Shown piece by piece: positions 1 to 8,111 of a DNA stretch of 64,000 bases. The stretch is from Haloferula rosea (GTDB lineage Bacteria; Verrucomicrobiota; Verrucomicrobiia; Verrucomicrobiales; Akkermansiaceae). The translations under genes and the position numbers were made by a program. Each line of letters opens with the position of its first letter. Within the stretch, counting starts at the first letter, position 1. The stretch covers positions 1 to 64,000 of the forward strand of contig NZ_JAENII010000013.1 of assembly GCF_016595525.1 (NCBI RefSeq), given 5' to 3'. A model generated the notes under the pieces. The model did no database searches and was not told where the DNA came from. It saw only the letters and a list, made by a program, of their open reading frames with translations.

Positions 1-31
1 CAGGTCGAAGGCTGGAAGCCTTCGCTCCCCT
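1..31. repeat. Palindromic (REP-like) repeat, copy 1
   Basis: A perfect inverted repeat, CGAAGGCT-gga-AGCCTTCG, is followed by GCTCCCCT. The same arrangement with slight changes recurs at 870-900 and, in the opposite direction, at 838-866. This copy overlaps the open reading frame of the truncated isomerase gene and is translated as EGFQPS. Confidence 0.7.
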
Positions 32-824
32 CCTTGTGGGCTTCGATGATTTTGGCGAGGTAATCGTCGGGGTCGTGGGACCACCAGCGGTCGGAGAAGA
101 CTTCGACTTCGATCCAGTCCTTGAAGCCGGCGTCCTCCACCTTTTGGCGGATGCCCTTGATGTCGATGCAGCCTTCGCCCATGAGACCGCGGTCGTTGAG
201 GAAGTCGTTGGTGGGGGTGAGCCAGTCGCAGACGTGGAAGCCGCAGATGCGTTCGCCGGAGCGCTTGATCTCGGCCTCAAGATTCGGGTCCCACCAGATG
301 TGATAGACGTCGGCGGCGATGCCGACGTGTTCGGCTCCGAGTTGGTCAATGATGTCGTTTGCCTGACTGAGGGTGTTGATCGCGCTTCGGCAGTCGGCAT
401 ACATCGGGTGAAGGGGCTCGATGGCCAACTTCACACCGACCGACTTGGCGTGATCGATGCAGGCCCCGATGCCGTCGGTGATCTGCTTGCGTGAGTCTTC
501 GAGTGACAACTCGGGTTTGGCACCGCAGACGAGGACCACCTGCGGGGCACCGATGGCGGCGGCTTCGTCGAGGGCCTTGATGTTGTCGTCGTGCGACTCC
601 TGCTTTTCTTCGGTCGTGAGGTGCGGGAAGAAACCGCCGCGCACTAGGGATACAGGAGTGATGCCGTGGTCATCGAGCATCCTGCGGGACTCGGCCAGCG
701 GGCGGCCGTCGAGCCACTGCCTCCAGACGCCCATGCCCTGGACGCCGGCGGCGGAATACTTGGCCGCGGCCGTGGGGAGGTCCCAGGCCTTGGTCGTGAT
801 GGTGTGAATGGCGAGGCGATTCAT
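1..824 (-). CDS. Sugar phosphate isomerase/epimerase (TIM barrel), 3' end cut by window
   Basis: The minus-strand frame opens at the ATG at 822-824 (MNRLAIHTITTKAWDLP) and stays open to the window edge, so the C-terminus is missing. The translation has the xylose-isomerase-like TIM-barrel pattern: a VLVCGAKPEL strand near residue 95, KLAIEPLHPMYADC carrying the conserved metal-binding Glu, then HVGIAADVYHIWWDP and GFHVCDWLTPTNDF, where Asp/His ligands are expected, and IEVEVFSDRWW late in the barrel. Such enzymes isomerise or epimerise sugars with a divalent metal; the substrate cannot be told. The last visible codons (EGFQPST) are read from a palindromic repeat, so the native C-terminus may lie close by. 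A glucuronyl-hydrolase-like gene lies upstream on the same strand. Confidence 0.8.
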   Translation of the reverse strand, partial: MNRLAIHTITTKAWDLPTAAAKYSAAGVQGMGVWRQWLDGRPLAESRRMLDDHGITPVSLVRGGFFPHLTTEEKQESHDDNIKALDEAAAIGAPQVVLVCGAKPELSLEDSRKQITDGIGACIDHAKSVGVKLAIEPLHPMYADCRSAINTLSQANDIIDQLGAEHVGIAADVYHIWWDPNLEAEIKRSGERICGFHVCDWLTPTNDFLNDRGLMGEGCIDIKGIRQKVEDAGFKDWIEVEVFSDRWWSHDPDDYLAKIIEAHKEGSEGFQPST

Positions 825-837
825 GATTCAGAGGAAA

Positions 838-866
838 GGCGAAGGCTTCCAACCTTCGGGTTCATT
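838..866. repeat. Palindromic (REP-like) repeat, copy 2 (inverted)
   Basis: The sequence GGCGAAGG-cttccaa-CCTTCGGG forms a short hairpin. Its reverse complement resembles copy 1 (CGAAGGYTGGAAGCCTTCG), so it is an inverted relative of the copies at 1-31 and 870-900. It lies in the gap between the isomerase and hydrolase genes. Confidence 0.6.
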
Positions 867-869
867 TTC

Positions 870-900
870 AGGTCAAAGGCTGGGAAGCCTTTGCTCCCCT
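870..900. repeat. Palindromic (REP-like) repeat, copy 3
   Basis: CAGGTCAAAGGCT-ggga-AGCCTTTGCTCCCCT matches copy 1 along its length. The first and last stem bases are changed together (C-G to A-T type), so pairing is kept. It ends 2 bp from the stop codon of the hydrolase gene, where it may also act as an mRNA 3'-end hairpin. Confidence 0.65.
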
Positions 901-902
901 AT

Positions 903-2276
903 CTATTTGAAGAAGGTGAGGTAGGGGCCGCCGTTGATGAGGCGCTGCAGGTAGACGGCAAGCTCCATGGCATGGTAGTCGCCCCACATACTGGACTCAC
1001 CGTAAGGCGCCTTGCTTGGGTCGGGGCGGTTGTCCCAGCCATTCGGGTGGTGGTAGATGCTGTGAAGCAGGAGTCCCTGGTGGTTTGAGTCCGTGCTGAG
1101 GTAGGGCTCGCGGAAGAGAGCCTGGGCCGTGACGAGGCCGGCTTGTTCGTAGCGATTCGCCTTGTCGTTCTCTCCCTTGCTGCGCAGGTAGCGCGCGAGG
1201 CGGAACAGTCCCTGAGCGGTGATTGCGGAGGCGGTGGAGTCGACCGGCTCGTGCTCGTTGAAGGGGTCGGCGGGCTGGTTCAGGTAGTCGCCGAGCTTGT
1301 GCATGTTCGGGCCCCCCTGATCCCAGTAGGAGATGCCATCGGTCGGGGTGTTCTCGATGAAGTTGTCGGCGATGGCCGTTGCAGCCCGAAGCATGAGAGC
1401 TTCCCACTTTGCCTTGCCGCCGAAGGGTTCGAAGGCTTCATCGGGCATGGTGGCGAGGAGTTCGAGTTCCTCGGGGAAGCCGACGGCGGCCCAGCCCTGA
1501 CCGCGGGTCCATGTGGTGAATCCGGTGTAGCCCTGCTGCGAGTTCGGGCAGCGGTAGGCTCCGTCTTTGGTATTGAAAATGGCTTCGTGGGTGGTGCGGC
1601 CGGCAACATCCCAGATGTCGCGTCCTTCGCCGTAGAAGACGGAATACTTCGCGGTGGACTCGATGTGCTGCAGGGCGCGCTCGAGCAGGGAGATCGACTT
1701 GTCGCCTTCACCCATCAGGCTGTGGCCGAGCAGGTGGGCCTGCATGAGGATGCGGCACGAGCGGATGGTGTCGACGAAGAGGGAGTGGGGGCCATTGAAG
1801 GAGTGGATGAAGCCGCCGCCCTGGCGCTCGGTCCAGCGCGCGGCTTGGACGGCTCCGGAAACCTTGATGGCGAGCTCGTAGAAATTCTTCTCCCATTCGT
1901 TCTCCGGGATCCGGCCTTCGATCATGAGTCGACGGAGGTTGCCGTAGGTCGAGAGGTTGTTGAATCCGTGGTCGTGCACGCCGATGTGGCTGACGTGGCT
2001 GGCCATGTTTGCCACGGTGCGGTCACGGCCGGACTTCAGGGATGTTTCGTCGCCGGTGGCGTCGAAGTGGAGGATGGAGATCCCGTAGCGGAATCCTTCG
2101 GTCCACTCGGTCCAGCCGCGGGTCGTGTATTTGCCGTCGACCGTGAAAACGGGAGAGCCCTTGGCATCGTCGTATTCCTTGTCGATGGACTCGACCTTGG
2201 ACTTGGCGAGTTCGAAGAAGCGGTCGAGTTGGGGTGACAGGGATTCGAGGGTGGGCGCGGACTTGAGGTCGATCAT
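903..2276 (-). CDS. GH88/GH105-like unsaturated glucuronyl hydrolase
   Basis: The 457-residue protein has the look of the alpha/alpha-barrel hydrolases that remove delta-4,5-unsaturated uronic acids from oligosaccharides produced by polysaccharide lyases. WTEWTEGFRYG (residues 55-65), GVHDHGF (99-105, Asp102) and FVDTIRSCRILM (167-178, Asp169) sit where unsaturated glucuronyl hydrolases have their aromatic pocket and two functional aspartates. GQGWAAVGFPEEL and DSTASAITAQGLFRLA further support the barrel repeats. No signal peptide is visible, so it is likely cytoplasmic. The start is the ATG at 2274-2276. It lies between a sugar isomerase gene and an XRE-cupin regulator, consistent with a uronate-type catabolic group. 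Family assignment is by motif recognition; substrate unknown. Confidence 0.75.
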   Translation of the reverse strand: MIDLKSAPTLESLSPQLDRFFELAKSKVESIDKEYDDAKGSPVFTVDGKYTTRGWTEWTEGFRYGISILHFDATGDETSLKSGRDRTVANMASHVSHIGVHDHGFNNLSTYGNLRRLMIEGRIPENEWEKNFYELAIKVSGAVQAARWTERQGGGFIHSFNGPHSLFVDTIRSCRILMQAHLLGHSLMGEGDKSISLLERALQHIESTAKYSVFYGEGRDIWDVAGRTTHEAIFNTKDGAYRCPNSQQGYTGFTTWTRGQGWAAVGFPEELELLATMPDEAFEPFGGKAKWEALMLRAATAIADNFIENTPTDGISYWDQGGPNMHKLGDYLNQPADPFNEHEPVDSTASAITAQGLFRLARYLRSKGENDKANRYEQAGLVTAQALFREPYLSTDSNHQGLLLHSIYHHPNGWDNRPDPSKAPYGESSMWGDYHAMELAVYLQRLINGGPYLTFFK

Positions 2277-2327
2277 GGGAAGAAGTGTTTTGAATTGGGA
2301 GATCCGGAAAGGATTCGGAGGTAGTGG

Positions 2328-2876
2328 TTAGAATCGGTGGGTCTTCTGGAGGTGGGCGATGACGAGGGTGGCGTCTTCGAGAATTTCGTAGGTGTGGGGG
2401 AGTACGGCGTCGAACTGGATGGCCTCCCCGGGCCCGAGCTTGTGCTGTTCGTGGGAGAAACGGATATGGATGCGGCCACTCCGGACCCAGCAGATCTCGT
2501 GATCATCCCCATGCGCTTCCGGGTGGGTGAGTGATCCACCAACCTTCGCCTCCGCGTGGAAGAGCTCGATGCCCTGATAGCTGAGTTTCTCGAACTCGAA
2601 GGGCCCGGACTGGTAGCGCTCGATGGTTTTCCGGTGGGCGGTGCGGGATTCCGCCAGTGAAAGGAGGTCCGAAGCGGACAGGCCGAACACCCGGGCCAGG
2701 CGGTAGAGGGTTTCCAATTCGACCAGGTTCTGATTGCGCTCGAGCTTCGAAAGGCTGGCGATGGAGAGTCCTGATTGATCAGCGACCTCCTGAAGCGTCA
2801 TCCCCGCCTGCTTCCGGACCTCTCGGACGACCGAGAAATCGAGTTCAGGGGTGAGCTTGGTATCGCTGAGGGGCAT
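2328..2876 (-). CDS. XRE-family transcriptional regulator with C-terminal cupin domain
   Basis: This is a 182-residue regulator with an N-terminal helix-turn-helix (about residues 10-65: VREVRKQAGMTLQEVADQ, SIASLSKLERNQ) and a C-terminal cupin-2 barrel (about 100-180, including HPEAHGDDHEICWV and LGPGEAIQFDAVLPHTYE). The architecture is that of small-molecule-sensing repressors or activators. I chose the ATG at 2876 (MPLSDTK); a TTG at 2900 in the same frame would add eight residues but has no better support. The gene is 51 bp upstream of the glucuronyl-hydrolase-like gene on the same strand and could control it. It is divergent from the FAD oxidoreductase across an AT-rich gap. Confidence 0.85.
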   Translation of the reverse strand: MPLSDTKLTPELDFSVVREVRKQAGMTLQEVADQSGLSIASLSKLERNQNLVELETLYRLARVFGLSASDLLSLAESRTAHRKTIERYQSGPFEFEKLSYQGIELFHAEAKVGGSLTHPEAHGDDHEICWVRSGRIHIRFSHEQHKLGPGEAIQFDAVLPHTYEILEDATLVIAHLQKTHRF

Positions 2877-2958
2877 CTGGTTGAATAAATATGTCCGCAA
2901 TTTTTATCGTCAAAGAAAAAAACTGGGGAGTTGGCTCACCCTCGACTAGGAATCGGGT
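2877..2958. promoter_or_regulatory. AT-rich divergent intergenic region
   Basis: An 82-bp gap between the regulator (minus) and the FAD oxidoreductase (plus). It contains an AT-rich run (TTGAATAAATATG, then AATTTTTATCGTCAAAGAAAAAAA) that stands out from the high-GC surroundings and probably holds promoters for both directions. I cannot assign exact -35/-10 boxes. Confidence 0.4.
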
Positions 2959-3930
2959 ATGGCAAGCTCTGAGCGGGTGCAGATCGTGGGTTTCGGGCTG
3001 GCTGGAGCATGTTTGGCGTGGCGTCTTCATGCGCGCGGGCATGCATTTGAGTGGTGCGACGAGAGCCGTCCGGAGGCGGCCTCGAGAGTGGCGGCGGGAT
3101 TGATGAACCCGGTTACGGGCAAGAATTTCGAGCCGAGCTGGAGGATTGCGGAGTTCATGCCTGAGGCGCTGGAGTTTTTCGGCGAGGTGGAGAAGGCCAC
3201 GGGCGAAACCTTCTGGCATCCGCTGCCGGTGCATCGACTGGTGACGGAGAAGGGCTGGAAGAAAGTTTCGAGGAAGTTGGAGCGCCCGGATGTCGCGGCA
3301 TGGGTGGAGCGGGTCGATGAGGGGGAAGGGGATGCTCGCGCGGTCGTGGTGTTGAAGGGCGGGGGGCGTTTCAATGCTCCGGCGTTTTGTGAGGCGAGCG
3401 CCCGGTTCTTTGCGGAGCGGAGACGGGATGGGTTTGTCGGTGGACGCATCGTTCGCTGCGAGGGGGCGGCGGGACTGATCCGCGGGCAGCTCGGTGAGCA
3501 CCGCTGTGCGAAGGGCGAGATTTTGACCGGTGAGATTCCCGGGCAGGACGAGTCGAAGATCCTGATCGGTGGAGGAGGGTGGTTGGTGCCGGCGGGTGAC
3601 GGGCAGTTCAAGGCCGGGGCGACCTATGAATGGGATCAGCTGGATGACCAGCCGACGGAGGCCGGGAAGGAACGGGTGTTCGAGATCCTGAGGAGCCTGG
3701 GAGTGGAGCACTTCATGTTGACCCGGCACGAGGCGGGCGTCCGGCCGATCGTGAGGCGGAGCATGCCTCTGATTGGCGAGTTGGCGGATGGGGCGGTGGT
3801 CTTCAATGGGCTGGGATCGAAGGGATCGTTGTATGCACCCGGAGTGGCCCGCCGGTTGGTGGATTGGCTGGTCGACGGCCGTGCGATCGAGGAGGAACTG
3901 GACGCGGCGGAGTGGTTGCGAAGTGGGTGA
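2959..3930 (+). CDS. FAD-dependent oxidoreductase (DAO family)
   Basis: A 323-residue flavoprotein. An N-terminal Rossmann dinucleotide-binding motif (VQIVGFGLAGACLAW, GxGxxG at 11-16) is followed by SRVAAGLMNPVTGKNF, which resembles the FAD-contacting segment of glycine oxidase/MnmC-type amine oxidases. The C-terminal VVFNGLGSKGSLYAPG matches the usual last FAD-binding loop of that superfamily. The expected reaction is oxidation of a C-N bond of an amino acid or modified base; the substrate is unknown. It is shorter than typical glycine oxidases (about 370 residues) and no MnmC methyltransferase domain is attached. The ATG at 2959 starts directly before the Rossmann fold. Confidence 0.8.
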   Translation: MASSERVQIVGFGLAGACLAWRLHARGHAFEWCDESRPEAASRVAAGLMNPVTGKNFEPSWRIAEFMPEALEFFGEVEKATGETFWHPLPVHRLVTEKGWKKVSRKLERPDVAAWVERVDEGEGDARAVVVLKGGGRFNAPAFCEASARFFAERRRDGFVGGRIVRCEGAAGLIRGQLGEHRCAKGEILTGEIPGQDESKILIGGGGWLVPAGDGQFKAGATYEWDQLDDQPTEAGKERVFEILRSLGVEHFMLTRHEAGVRPIVRRSMPLIGELADGAVVFNGLGSKGSLYAPGVARRLVDWLVDGRAIEEELDAAEWLRSG

Positions 3931-4085
3931 AGGCTCCCTGATGGGCTCTGTGGACCGGCGAGTCCGGCGACTGGAACCCCGTTCGGTGGAGGCCGTGAAT
4001 GCACGCAGGGGTGGGTCCGTTCTTGCCAAGGTGGGCGATTCCGTCCATAGCGCCGCCGCAATTCGCCGTTCCAACCGCCGCCACC

Positions 4086-5915
4086 ATGTCTCTTAAAGTT
4101 CGAAATCTCGCCATCATTGCCCACGTTGACCATGGGAAGACCACCCTTGTGGACCAACTTCTCCAAGCAGGTGGAACCTACCGCGAAAACCAGGAAAAGC
4201 AGGAGCGTGCGATGGATTCAATGGATCTCGAGCGGGAGAAGGGGATCACCATCAAGGCGAAGAACACGGCCATTCTCTACAATGGCTACACGATCAACAT
4301 CGTGGACACCCCGGGTCACGCCGACTTCGGTGCCGAGGTGGAGCGCGTGATGAAGATGGTGGATGGGGTGCTTCTGGTGGTCGATGCGACGGGTGGCCCT
4401 CAGGCACAGACCCGTTTCGTGCTGCGCAAGGCACTTCAGGAAGGCCTCAAGCCGATCGTCGTGGTGAACAAGATCGACCGTCCACTTTCGACCCCGGACA
4501 AGGTGCATGATCAGGTGCTCGAGTTGTTCCTCGACCTGGATGCGACCGAAGACCAGTTCGAGGCTCCGTTCCTCTATGGTTCGGCACGGGACGGATATTT
4601 CATGAACACGCCGGACGGTGAGCGGAAGGACTGTGTTCCTCTGATCGAGAAGATCATCGAATACATCCCCGAGCCGGAAGCGAAGGAAGACGCCCCGTTC
4701 TCGATGCTGGTTTCCAACATCGATTGGGACGACTACGTGGGTCGTGTGGCGATCGGCAAGGTGCTCGGTGGTTCGGTGAAGAAGGGCGACAGCGTGTGGT
4801 TGCTGCGCAAGGACGGCACCAAGGTTCGCTCGAAGGTCGGCAAGACCTTCACCTACTCGGGCCTCGACACAACGGACTCCGAAGGCTGCAGCGCCGGCGG
4901 AATCGTGGGTGTGGCGGCAGGCATCGACGACATCGATATCGGTGACACGCTGGCGGCCAACGAAGACGCGGAGCAGTTGCCTTTCGTGGCGATCGACCCG
5001 CCGACCGTGCAGATGCAGTTCTCCATCAACGATGGTCCTTTCGCCGGTCAGGATGGCAAGCACGTGACCTCGCGTGCGATCCGCGATCGCCTGATGAAGG
5101 AGACCAAGACGAACATCTCGATCGAAGTGGAAGACACCGAGACTTCGGGGGTGTTCACGGTTTCCGCGCGCGGTGCGATGCAGATTGCGGTGCTTGTGGA
5201 AACGATGCGTCGTGAAGGATACGAGCTTCTGGTTTCGCGTCCGACCGTGATCATGCGTCGTGACGAAGCAGGTCAACTCCAGGAGCCGTTCGAAACGCTC
5301 TACGTCGAGGCTCCGGACGAATACACCCAGGGGATTCTCAAGGCTCTGGCGAATCGCAAGGGGCTTCTCGAGCACATGGATGTGGAGGCCAGTGGCCGCA
5401 GCCTGATCCAGGCCCGCATTCCAACCCGTGGCCTGATCGGTTTCGAAACCGAGCTGGTGAACCTGACTTCCGGTCACGGCATCATGAGCCACCTCTTCGC
5501 CGAGTATGGCCCGCATGCGGGTGAGATCGTGACGCGGATCACCGGCACGCTGGTGTCGATGGACACGGGCACGGCGACCACCTATTCGCTGCAGCTGCTC
5601 GAATCGCGCGGCAAACTTTTCGCGGCTCCGGGGGACAAGATCTACGTGGGCATGATCGTGGGCGAGAACCCGCGGGCCAACGACCTGCCGGTCAACCCGG
5701 TGAAGGAGAAGCACCTCGACAACATGCGTTCGGCCGGCAAGGACAAGACGTCCAAGCTGGCTCCGCCGGTCCGCTTCTCGCTGGAACGGGCGATCGAATA
5801 CATCGAAGGCGATGAGCTGGTGGAGGCGACTCCTGGCAACATCCGCCTGCGCAAGCGCATCCTCGACCCGAACGTGCGCAAGCGCGCGGAGAAGGCTGCG
5901 AAGGCGCCGAAGTAG
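4086..5915 (+). CDS. typA: Ribosome-associated translational GTPase TypA/BipA
   Basis: A 609-residue GTPase with all translational-GTPase boxes: AHVDHGKT (12-19, P-loop), EREKGITI (switch I/G2), DTPGHADFG (G3), NKID (G4) and GSARDG (G5), followed by the EF-G-like domains II, III and V and the TypA-specific C-terminal region (PVKEKHLDNMRSAGKDK and onward). TypA binds the ribosome and helps 50S assembly and growth under stress. The frame is open upstream to 3999, but similarity starts at MSLKVRN, so the ATG at 4086 is chosen. Length agrees with the family (about 600-615 residues). It reads as a single transcription unit, probably followed by the TPR gene 42 bp downstream. Confidence 0.97.
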   Translation: MSLKVRNLAIIAHVDHGKTTLVDQLLQAGGTYRENQEKQERAMDSMDLEREKGITIKAKNTAILYNGYTINIVDTPGHADFGAEVERVMKMVDGVLLVVDATGGPQAQTRFVLRKALQEGLKPIVVVNKIDRPLSTPDKVHDQVLELFLDLDATEDQFEAPFLYGSARDGYFMNTPDGERKDCVPLIEKIIEYIPEPEAKEDAPFSMLVSNIDWDDYVGRVAIGKVLGGSVKKGDSVWLLRKDGTKVRSKVGKTFTYSGLDTTDSEGCSAGGIVGVAAGIDDIDIGDTLAANEDAEQLPFVAIDPPTVQMQFSINDGPFAGQDGKHVTSRAIRDRLMKETKTNISIEVEDTETSGVFTVSARGAMQIAVLVETMRREGYELLVSRPTVIMRRDEAGQLQEPFETLYVEAPDEYTQGILKALANRKGLLEHMDVEASGRSLIQARIPTRGLIGFETELVNLTSGHGIMSHLFAEYGPHAGEIVTRITGTLVSMDTGTATTYSLQLLESRGKLFAAPGDKIYVGMIVGENPRANDLPVNPVKEKHLDNMRSAGKDKTSKLAPPVRFSLERAIEYIEGDELVEATPGNIRLRKRILDPNVRKRAEKAAKAPK

Positions 5916-5957
5916 TCGCGGCTGGATTCCGGTGGCCCTACCGACCACGGTGACGGC

Positions 5958-7145
5958 ATGGCAACCGGAGATGGCGGGCAAGGGGCCGGGTTTCTTCATG
6001 TCCTCTATCAGAGCGGGCATGACGACCAGCTGATCGCGGAAGCGCGTCGTCGTCTCGGGCTCGATCCGAATGACTGGTCGGCCCACTACTACCTCTGCAT
6101 GGGGCTGTGCCGGCTCGACCGGCAGCGGGAGGCGCGACCCCATCTGGACTTCCTCCTGCGGACGGATCCCGAGACGGTGGATGCCCAGTTCGCCGCGACC
6201 TTCTTCCATTCGTCGGCGGGAAAGTGGCGCAAGGCGCGTCCCCACATCGCGGCTGGGCTGAGACTAGATCCGGACGAGACGGCCTTCCTTACTTCTGCCG
6301 CGATCGCCGACCTGAGCGAGTTGAAGTTGGATTCGGCGCGGAGGCATATCGACCGGGCGCGTCAGTTGGATCCCGACGATCCAGAAATCGCAAACCTCCA
6401 CATCCGCATCCACGCCGCCTCCGAGGAGTCCACGTCGGCGGCCCTCCAGCGTCTGGAGGAGTATCAGCAGGCCCTTCGCCTCGAGCCGGGGAATGCGTCA
6501 CTCCACAACAGCATCGGTGACGTCTATCTGAATGAGTTGGAGGATCCGGCTGCCGCCGAAGAGCACTACCGGATCGCCCTCCAATCCGAGCCGGGAAATG
6601 CGCAGTATCAACAGGACCTGTTTCATGCGGTGGCGAGGCGGAGCCTGATCTACCGCATCTTTAGTATCCCCACCCGGACTTTCGAGTGGTTGCGGGCGCT
6701 CGGGCGGGCCTGTCTCCTTCAGCCGTGGCGCCTGCTTCTGTTCCTGCTGGCCGGAAAGTTTGTATTGGGTTTCCTGATCTGGCTGGTGCTGGCGACCCTC
6801 GTATTCTGGCCAGGAGGGAAGGTGTATGAGTGGCTGTTGGTTTCCGAAATGAAGCGACCGGCCAAGGCCAGCCTGCGGGGCATGCAGCTATGGTATCGGC
6901 TGAGGTTGCTGCCGGTGTGGAGCCGCTTCCTCTTCTTCCTTGTGATCAATGGCCTGCTCTGGGGTGCATGCTTCCACCTGTTGGATATCTCGCTGATGGA
7001 GGGCTATGCCTTCTTCGGCGCCTTCACCGGCATCCACTTCGTCGTGGTCAGCATCCTTTGGCTCCTGCGCAGGGCGAAGACCTCAAGGACGAGGAAGCGC
7101 CGGATGAGGAGACAGCCTCCACCCCTGCCGGCTCAGCGGGCCTAG
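5958..7145 (+). CDS. TPR-repeat protein with C-terminal membrane domain
   Basis: A 395-residue protein. The N-terminal two thirds are tetratricopeptide-like helices (repeated pattern of LxLDPxD...: RRLGLDPNDWSAHYYL, AGLRLDPDETAFL, ARQLDPDDPEIANL, ALRLEPGNASLHN, ALQSEPGNAQYQ). About three hydrophobic segments follow (near residues 257-282, 324-344 and 350-370), then a short basic, proline-rich tail. This suggests a cytoplasmic TPR scaffold anchored in the inner membrane. No enzyme motif is seen and the function is unknown. It follows typA closely and may share its transcript. Confidence 0.75.
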   Translation: MATGDGGQGAGFLHVLYQSGHDDQLIAEARRRLGLDPNDWSAHYYLCMGLCRLDRQREARPHLDFLLRTDPETVDAQFAATFFHSSAGKWRKARPHIAAGLRLDPDETAFLTSAAIADLSELKLDSARRHIDRARQLDPDDPEIANLHIRIHAASEESTSAALQRLEEYQQALRLEPGNASLHNSIGDVYLNELEDPAAAEEHYRIALQSEPGNAQYQQDLFHAVARRSLIYRIFSIPTRTFEWLRALGRACLLQPWRLLLFLLAGKFVLGFLIWLVLATLVFWPGGKVYEWLLVSEMKRPAKASLRGMQLWYRLRLLPVWSRFLFFLVINGLLWGACFHLLDISLMEGYAFFGAFTGIHFVVVSILWLLRRAKTSRTRKRRMRRQPPPLPAQRA

Positions 7146-7181
7146 GGTGGGGGAGACCGACGGCATCGCGCAGAATCCTGG

Positions 7182-7547
7182 TTACTTCGCCACGTAGTCG
7201 AACACGAAGACATCCTCAAGATGGGGCTTCAGGCCCTTCACGAACTTCTGGTGGTCTTCGTGAGGGAGGTAGACGTCGAGTCCGGCCTTGTCCTTGAAGG
7301 TGACGATGAAGCCGTGGGTGAAGCCCTTGGCCTTCTTCTCAGGACTGACGTCGAGGCCCCATTCGAAATCCGTGATGGTATCGATCTTCGAAGGCAGGGC
7401 TGCGAATTCCTTCTCGATTCGGGTGATCTCTTCAACGGGGGTGCCATCCTTGAACTTGAAGAAGACGAGGTGGCGGTATTCGCCTTCGGCACGGGCGATG
7501 GACGAGAGGGCGAGGAGGGACATGGCAGCGATGAGAATTCGGATCAT
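7182..7547 (-). CDS. Exported Dabb-domain (stress-responsive alpha/beta-barrel) protein
   Basis: A 121-residue protein with an N-terminal signal peptide (MIRILIAAMSLLALSSIARA, cleaved near residue 20) and a single Dabb ferredoxin-like domain: YRHLVFFKFKDG, EEITRIEKEFAAL, DFEWGLDV, FTHGFIVTFKDKAGLDVYLPHEDHQKFV. Members form dimeric alpha/beta barrels; many have no known reaction. The frame is open further upstream to 7673, but the signal peptide makes the ATG at 7545-7547 the best start. The gene is convergent with the TPR gene and divergent from the TM2 gene. Confidence 0.85.
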   Translation of the reverse strand: MIRILIAAMSLLALSSIARAEGEYRHLVFFKFKDGTPVEEITRIEKEFAALPSKIDTITDFEWGLDVSPEKKAKGFTHGFIVTFKDKAGLDVYLPHEDHQKFVKGLKPHLEDVFVFDYVAK

Positions 7548-7660
7548 GATCGGGAGGCTGACGGATCGAGGCGACATGTCAAATCCGTGGCGGAATGATG
7601 GTTCCGAAAAGTCGGCCATTTTCCCATGGCTGGAGGCGGCAAATTTCGCATGATGCAGGC

Positions 7661-8059
7661 ATGAATGAATCAACCCATCCCACGCACAGCAAGACGGTCG
7701 GCTATCTCCTTTGGATCTTCGGATTCGTCGGTGCCCACCGATTCTACTTCGGGAAGACCAAGACCGGCATCCTCTGGTTCTTCACGCTGGGGTTGCTCGG
7801 GATCGGTTGGATCATCGACCTGTTCCTGATTCCCTCGATGTCCAAGGATGCAAGCGAACGTTACGCAACGGGTCCCTACGATTATTCGGTTGCCTGGATC
7901 CTGCAGACCTTCCTCGGTTATCTGGGCATCCACCGTTTCTATCTGGGCAAGATCGGCACGGGATTGATCTGGCTCTTCACCGGCGGACTGGTGGGCATCG
8001 GCTACCTCTACGACTATCTGACCCTGAACGGGCAGGTGAGCGAAAAGAATCAGTCCTGA
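7661..8059 (+). CDS. Tandem TM2-domain membrane protein
   Basis: A 132-residue protein carrying two TM2 units. Each has the signature 'LG..G.HRFY.GK...G..W.FT.G..GIG...D': FGFVGAHRFYFGKTKTGILWFF then FLGYLGIHRFYLGKIGTGLIWLF. Four transmembrane helices are predicted. The start is the ATG at 7661 (MNESTHPTHSK); the upstream in-frame extension has no support. TM2 proteins usually have one unit; the function of bacterial members is not established. Confidence 0.88.
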   Translation: MNESTHPTHSKTVGYLLWIFGFVGAHRFYFGKTKTGILWFFTLGLLGIGWIIDLFLIPSMSKDASERYATGPYDYSVAWILQTFLGYLGIHRFYLGKIGTGLIWLFTGGLVGIGYLYDYLTLNGQVSEKNQS

Positions 8060-8111
8060 GTGTCACCGGTCGGGGCTTGCCATCGGGAGGTTCCATGGTG
8101 CTAGTGGAGGC

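Noticed and set aside
4218-6245. A 675-codon open frame antisense to typA
   Set aside because: It mirrors a highly conserved gene in GC-rich DNA, where stops on the opposite strand are rare. Its translation is Arg/His-rich low complexity without any family pattern.
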